In this document: piece by piece, positions 12,916 through 15,447 of the stretch
How positions within the stretch are numbered: the stretch's first letter is position 1
Layout: each line of letters begins with the position of its first letter
Source: CAYLOP01 sp964385305
Lineage (GTDB): Bacteria; Chloroflexota; Anaerolineae; Anaerolineales; E44-bin32
Direction: 5' to 3'
Length of the DNA stretch: 15,447 bases
NCBI GenBank assembly: GCA_964385305.1
Contig: CAYLOP010000068.1
Span: 1-15,447, forward strand
Position numbers and translations under genes: made by a program
The notes under the pieces: model-generated
Database searches by the model: none
Seen by the model: only the letters and a program-made list of their open reading frames with translations
Told to the model about the DNA's origin: nothing

Positions 12916-14664
12916 CTAACGTAGGATCTCGATGGCGCGGTCCTGGGTTTGTTGCACCCACATGTCCCGGTAGAGACCTGGCTGATGGGCCAGCTCGTCA
13001 TGCCGGCCGCGCTGGACGATTACCCCAGCATCCAGCACAAGGATGTTATCCACATCTCCCAATCCGGTCAGACGATGCGTGATCAAGAGCACCGTCCGTT
13101 TCCCCATAAGCTCCAAGAGGCTTTCGAAGATTTCGGCCTCGGTTAGCGCATCCAGATTGGCGGTGGGCTCATCGAGGATGAGCAGGGGGGCATCCTGCAG
13201 GAGGGCGCGCGCGATCACCAGGCGCTGACGCTCACCGGCGCTTAAACGCAAGCCGCCCTCGCCGATCCAGGTATCAAGACCCTGCGGCAGGCTCTGTATG
13301 AAATCGTACAGCCTGGCACGGCGCGCGACCTGGATCAGGTCACGCTCGCTTGCTGCTGGCACGGCCAGGAGCAAGTTGTCTCTGATGGTGCCATTGAATA
13401 GGTGCGAGGTTTGCGAGACGACCCCAAACACTTCCCATAGATCACGTTGGCGGTATCGCCGGATGTCGTGACCCCCAAGCAGGATCTCGCCCCGCTCAAA
13501 TTCCCAGAAACGAAGCAGCAGATTGACCAGGCTGGATTTACCCGCCCCGCTTGGCCCCACGATGGCCAGGCGTTCGCCCTGGTGCAGGTGGAAACTGATG
13601 GACTGTAGAGCGGGGTCAGGTTCGCTCGCATAGCGGAGTGTGAGATCGCGCACGACCAGCGTGGAATCACGCGGCGTTGGAGAGGCGTCTGGTGGGTCGT
13701 GCACAGCCGGTTCTGCATCGACGATCTCGTAAAGCCGCCGGGCAGCGGAGAGATACATGTCCATATCCTGGATCGTACGCTGGAGGGGCGTGATGGCCTC
13801 GAAGCTGGCCATGGCCGCCATCACGATGAGGGCGAGATAGACGCCGTCGACCCGTCCCGATCCCACAAGTGGGATGCCGATCAGGAGCAGTGCGATCACG
13901 GCGGCGTTCATAGCGAGATCCTGGAGCGCGCTCGCAAGCCCGCGCGTGCTCGCCAGGGAGAATTGGGCGTCGGTGAGACGCTCGCTCAGGGAGGCGACAC
14001 GCGCCCTTTGACGTCCGTCACTGTTGAGGGCGAGCAGGTCTCCACATCCCAGCACGCTATCCACCAGGGCGGCGCTTAGCTCGCCACGGTGATGGATCAT
14101 CCGCATCCCCGAGCCTCGACTGAGATGGCGCGCCCAGAATGGCACGGCGATCCCGCCCAGGATCAGAAGAACGAGCAGCGCCAACGCAAGGCGTGCGTCG
14201 AAGGCGCTTAGAAGCACCCACATCAACCCCGCGATTCCAAGGGCGACGATCGGGGGTGATACCACGCGGATGAAAAAGCCCTCCAGGGTCTCGACATCGG
14301 CGACGATGCGGCTGAGCAGATCGCCGCTCTGGAAATGCATCGTGCGGGCAGGCGCTAGGGGTTCGAGCCGACAATAAAACCAGACCCGCATGCGGGCGAG
14401 AAGGCGGAAGGCGACGTTGTGTGACACCAGGCGCTCAAGGTAGCGGAAGAGACCGCGTGTGATACCAAAAGTACGCACACCGACAATGGCGATCTGTAGT
14501 TCAGCGATGGAGGGTAGCAGGGCGGCCCGCGAGATGATGTAGGCGGAGGTGGCCAATAACCCCACGCTGCTGGCGACGGTCGCGAAGCCAAGCAGGACGG
14601 CGATGCCCATCTGCCGCCAAAACGGCAGGATGAGCCTTGTGAGGCGGGTAGCCGTCGCTCTCAT
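12916..14664 (-). CDS. cydC: ABC exporter subunit CydC (thiol reductant exporter)
   Basis: A 582-residue fused membrane/ATPase half-transporter. The N-terminal half has about six hydrophobic helices and the CydC hallmark LLATSAYIISRAA (37-49), then VGVRTFGITRGLFRYLERLVSH (61-82) and GDLLSRIVADVETLE (114-128). The nucleotide-binding domain has Walker A GPSGAGKSS (370-378), Q-loop Gln418, signature LSAGE (474-478), Walker B LLILDEP (494-500) and the H-loop His530. CydDC is a heterodimer in the inner membrane; in E. coli it exports glutathione and cysteine and/or handles haem, and is required for cytochrome bd assembly. Its ATG overlaps the cydD stop as ATGA, with AGGGGG five bases upstream, so the two are coupled. 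No cydAB genes are in the window. Confidence 0.88.
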   Translation of the reverse strand: MRATATRLTRLILPFWRQMGIAVLLGFATVASSVGLLATSAYIISRAALLPSIAELQIAIVGVRTFGITRGLFRYLERLVSHNVAFRLLARMRVWFYCRLEPLAPARTMHFQSGDLLSRIVADVETLEGFFIRVVSPPIVALGIAGLMWVLLSAFDARLALALLVLLILGGIAVPFWARHLSRGSGMRMIHHRGELSAALVDSVLGCGDLLALNSDGRQRARVASLSERLTDAQFSLASTRGLASALQDLAMNAAVIALLLIGIPLVGSGRVDGVYLALIVMAAMASFEAITPLQRTIQDMDMYLSAARRLYEIVDAEPAVHDPPDASPTPRDSTLVVRDLTLRYASEPDPALQSISFHLHQGERLAIVGPSGAGKSSLVNLLLRFWEFERGEILLGGHDIRRYRQRDLWEVFGVVSQTSHLFNGTIRDNLLLAVPAASERDLIQVARRARLYDFIQSLPQGLDTWIGEGGLRLSAGERQRLVIARALLQDAPLLILDEPTANLDALTEAEIFESLLELMGKRTVLLITHRLTGLGDVDNILVLDAGVIVQRGRHDELAHQPGLYRDMWVQQTQDRAIEILR

Positions 14665-15447
14665 AGCATCCCCCTGTAGGCATGTACGAGCTTGCGGTAA
14701 AGCCCATCACTTGCCAGCAAATAGTCATGTCCACCTGCCTCGACGATCCGTCCTTCCGAGATGACCAGGATCGTATCTGCAGCCTGCACGGTGCTCAGGC
14801 GATGTGCGATGACCAGGCTGGTCCGGTCTCGGATTAATTCGCGCAGGCTCGTCTGCACAAGCTCCTCGTGGAGCGGGTCGAGGTTGGCCGTAGCTTCGTC
14901 CAGGATGAGGAATGGTGTATCTTTGAGGAAGGCGCGCGCCAAAGCGATGCGCTGCGCCTGGCCGGCGCTCAGGCGTTCACCGCGCTCGCCAACCATCGTC
15001 TCGTAACCCTGAGGCAGGGTCTGGATGAACGCGTCAGCGTATGCGAGCTGCGCAGCGCGCTCGACTCGTTTAGGGCTAGCCTCTGGGTCGGCCAGGCGGA
15101 TGTTGTCCAGGACGCTAGCATGGAAGAGGTACGGCGACTGTGGTACCCAGGCAATGCGCTCGCGCCAGGCAGCGGGATCGAGCGAGGTCAGGGGAATGCC
15201 ATCGATGGTGATCTTGCCGCGTGTGGGTTCGATGAATCGCAGGAGCAGATGGGCGATCGTGCTCTTGCCCGCGCCGCTAGGGCCCACAATCGCGACTTGC
15301 TGCCCGGCTGGGATAGTGAGTGTGACGCCTCGCAGAGCGTGTTCTCTATCCTCACCGTAGTTGAAATGCACGTCGTCGAAGCGGATGTTCAAGGACAGCT
15401 TAGGTGACACCTGCACTGAAGTTTGTGTAACAGTTGGCGCAGGTCTT
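14661..15447 (-). CDS. cydD: ABC exporter subunit CydD, C-terminal part (5' truncated by the window)
   Basis: The frame is open to the last base of the window, so the N-terminal membrane domain is missing; 261 residues are seen. They form the ATPase domain: the A-loop region with VHFNYG, Walker A GPSGAGKS, the Q-loop in WVPQSPYLF, signature LSAGQ, Walker B FLILDEA, and the H-loop in VIAHRLSTV. The ATPase alone would only say type I ABC exporter. The assignment as CydD rests on the four-base overlap with the clearly CydC-like gene downstream and on the standard cydD-cydC order. It would pair with CydC to form the transporter. Confidence 0.78.
   Translation of the reverse strand, partial: RPAPTVTQTSVQVSPKLSLNIRFDDVHFNYGEDREHALRGVTLTIPAGQQVAIVGPSGAGKSTIAHLLLRFIEPTRGKITIDGIPLTSLDPAAWRERIAWVPQSPYLFHASVLDNIRLADPEASPKRVERAAQLAYADAFIQTLPQGYETMVGERGERLSAGQAQRIALARAFLKDTPFLILDEATANLDPLHEELVQTSLRELIRDRTSLVIAHRLSTVQAADTILVISEGRIVEAGGHDYLLASDGLYRKLVHAYRGML

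Overview
The window reads as a piece of a bacterial chromosome of fairly high G+C. No tRNA, rRNA, CRISPR array or recognisable insertion sequence was seen. The gene content (MutS2, a CAD-like dihydroorotase and aspartate transcarbamoylase pair, a reversed UMP-synthase fusion, a class 2 dihydroorotate dehydrogenase, CydDC, a HerA-like ATPase) would fit a member of the Chloroflexota such as an Anaerolineae-type organism. That placement is a low-to-moderate confidence impression from protein style, not a database result.

Layout. Bases 1-531 hold the 3' end of mutS2 (Smr domain). Then come, all on the + strand, a DAO-type FAD oxidoreductase (749-2092), a 3-methyladenine DNA glycosylase I, tag (2245-2814), and a THEP1-type nucleoside triphosphatase (2832-3359). 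Next is the most coherent block, a pyrimidine operon (3451-8322). It has a near-consensus promoter, a leader with a strong hairpin and an intrinsic terminator, and a 64-codon leader ORF that runs through the terminator and overlaps the first gene by four bases. Then follow pyrC, pyrB, a pyrF-pyrE fusion and pyrD. These genes cover carbamoyl phosphate to UMP; carbamoyl phosphate synthetase is not in the window.

Convergent to the operon is a small LysM protein gene (8384-8641, - strand), with a hairpin between the two that acts as its terminator. On the + strand follow a membrane-anchored double-HKD phospholipase D/nuclease-family protein (8857-9942) and, overlapping it by one base, an 834-residue HerA/FtsK-like ATPase (9942-12446). 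A 469-base noncoding gap with several inverted repeats separates these from a - strand cydD-cydC pair (cydD cut by the window end), a heterodimeric ABC exporter needed for cytochrome bd assembly.

The points most worth a second look are the pyr leader, which looks like a translation-coupled attenuator with an apparently leaderless leader ORF; the pyrC-pyrB pair, which resembles a split version of the animal CAD protein; and the tightly coupled PLD-HerA gene pair.
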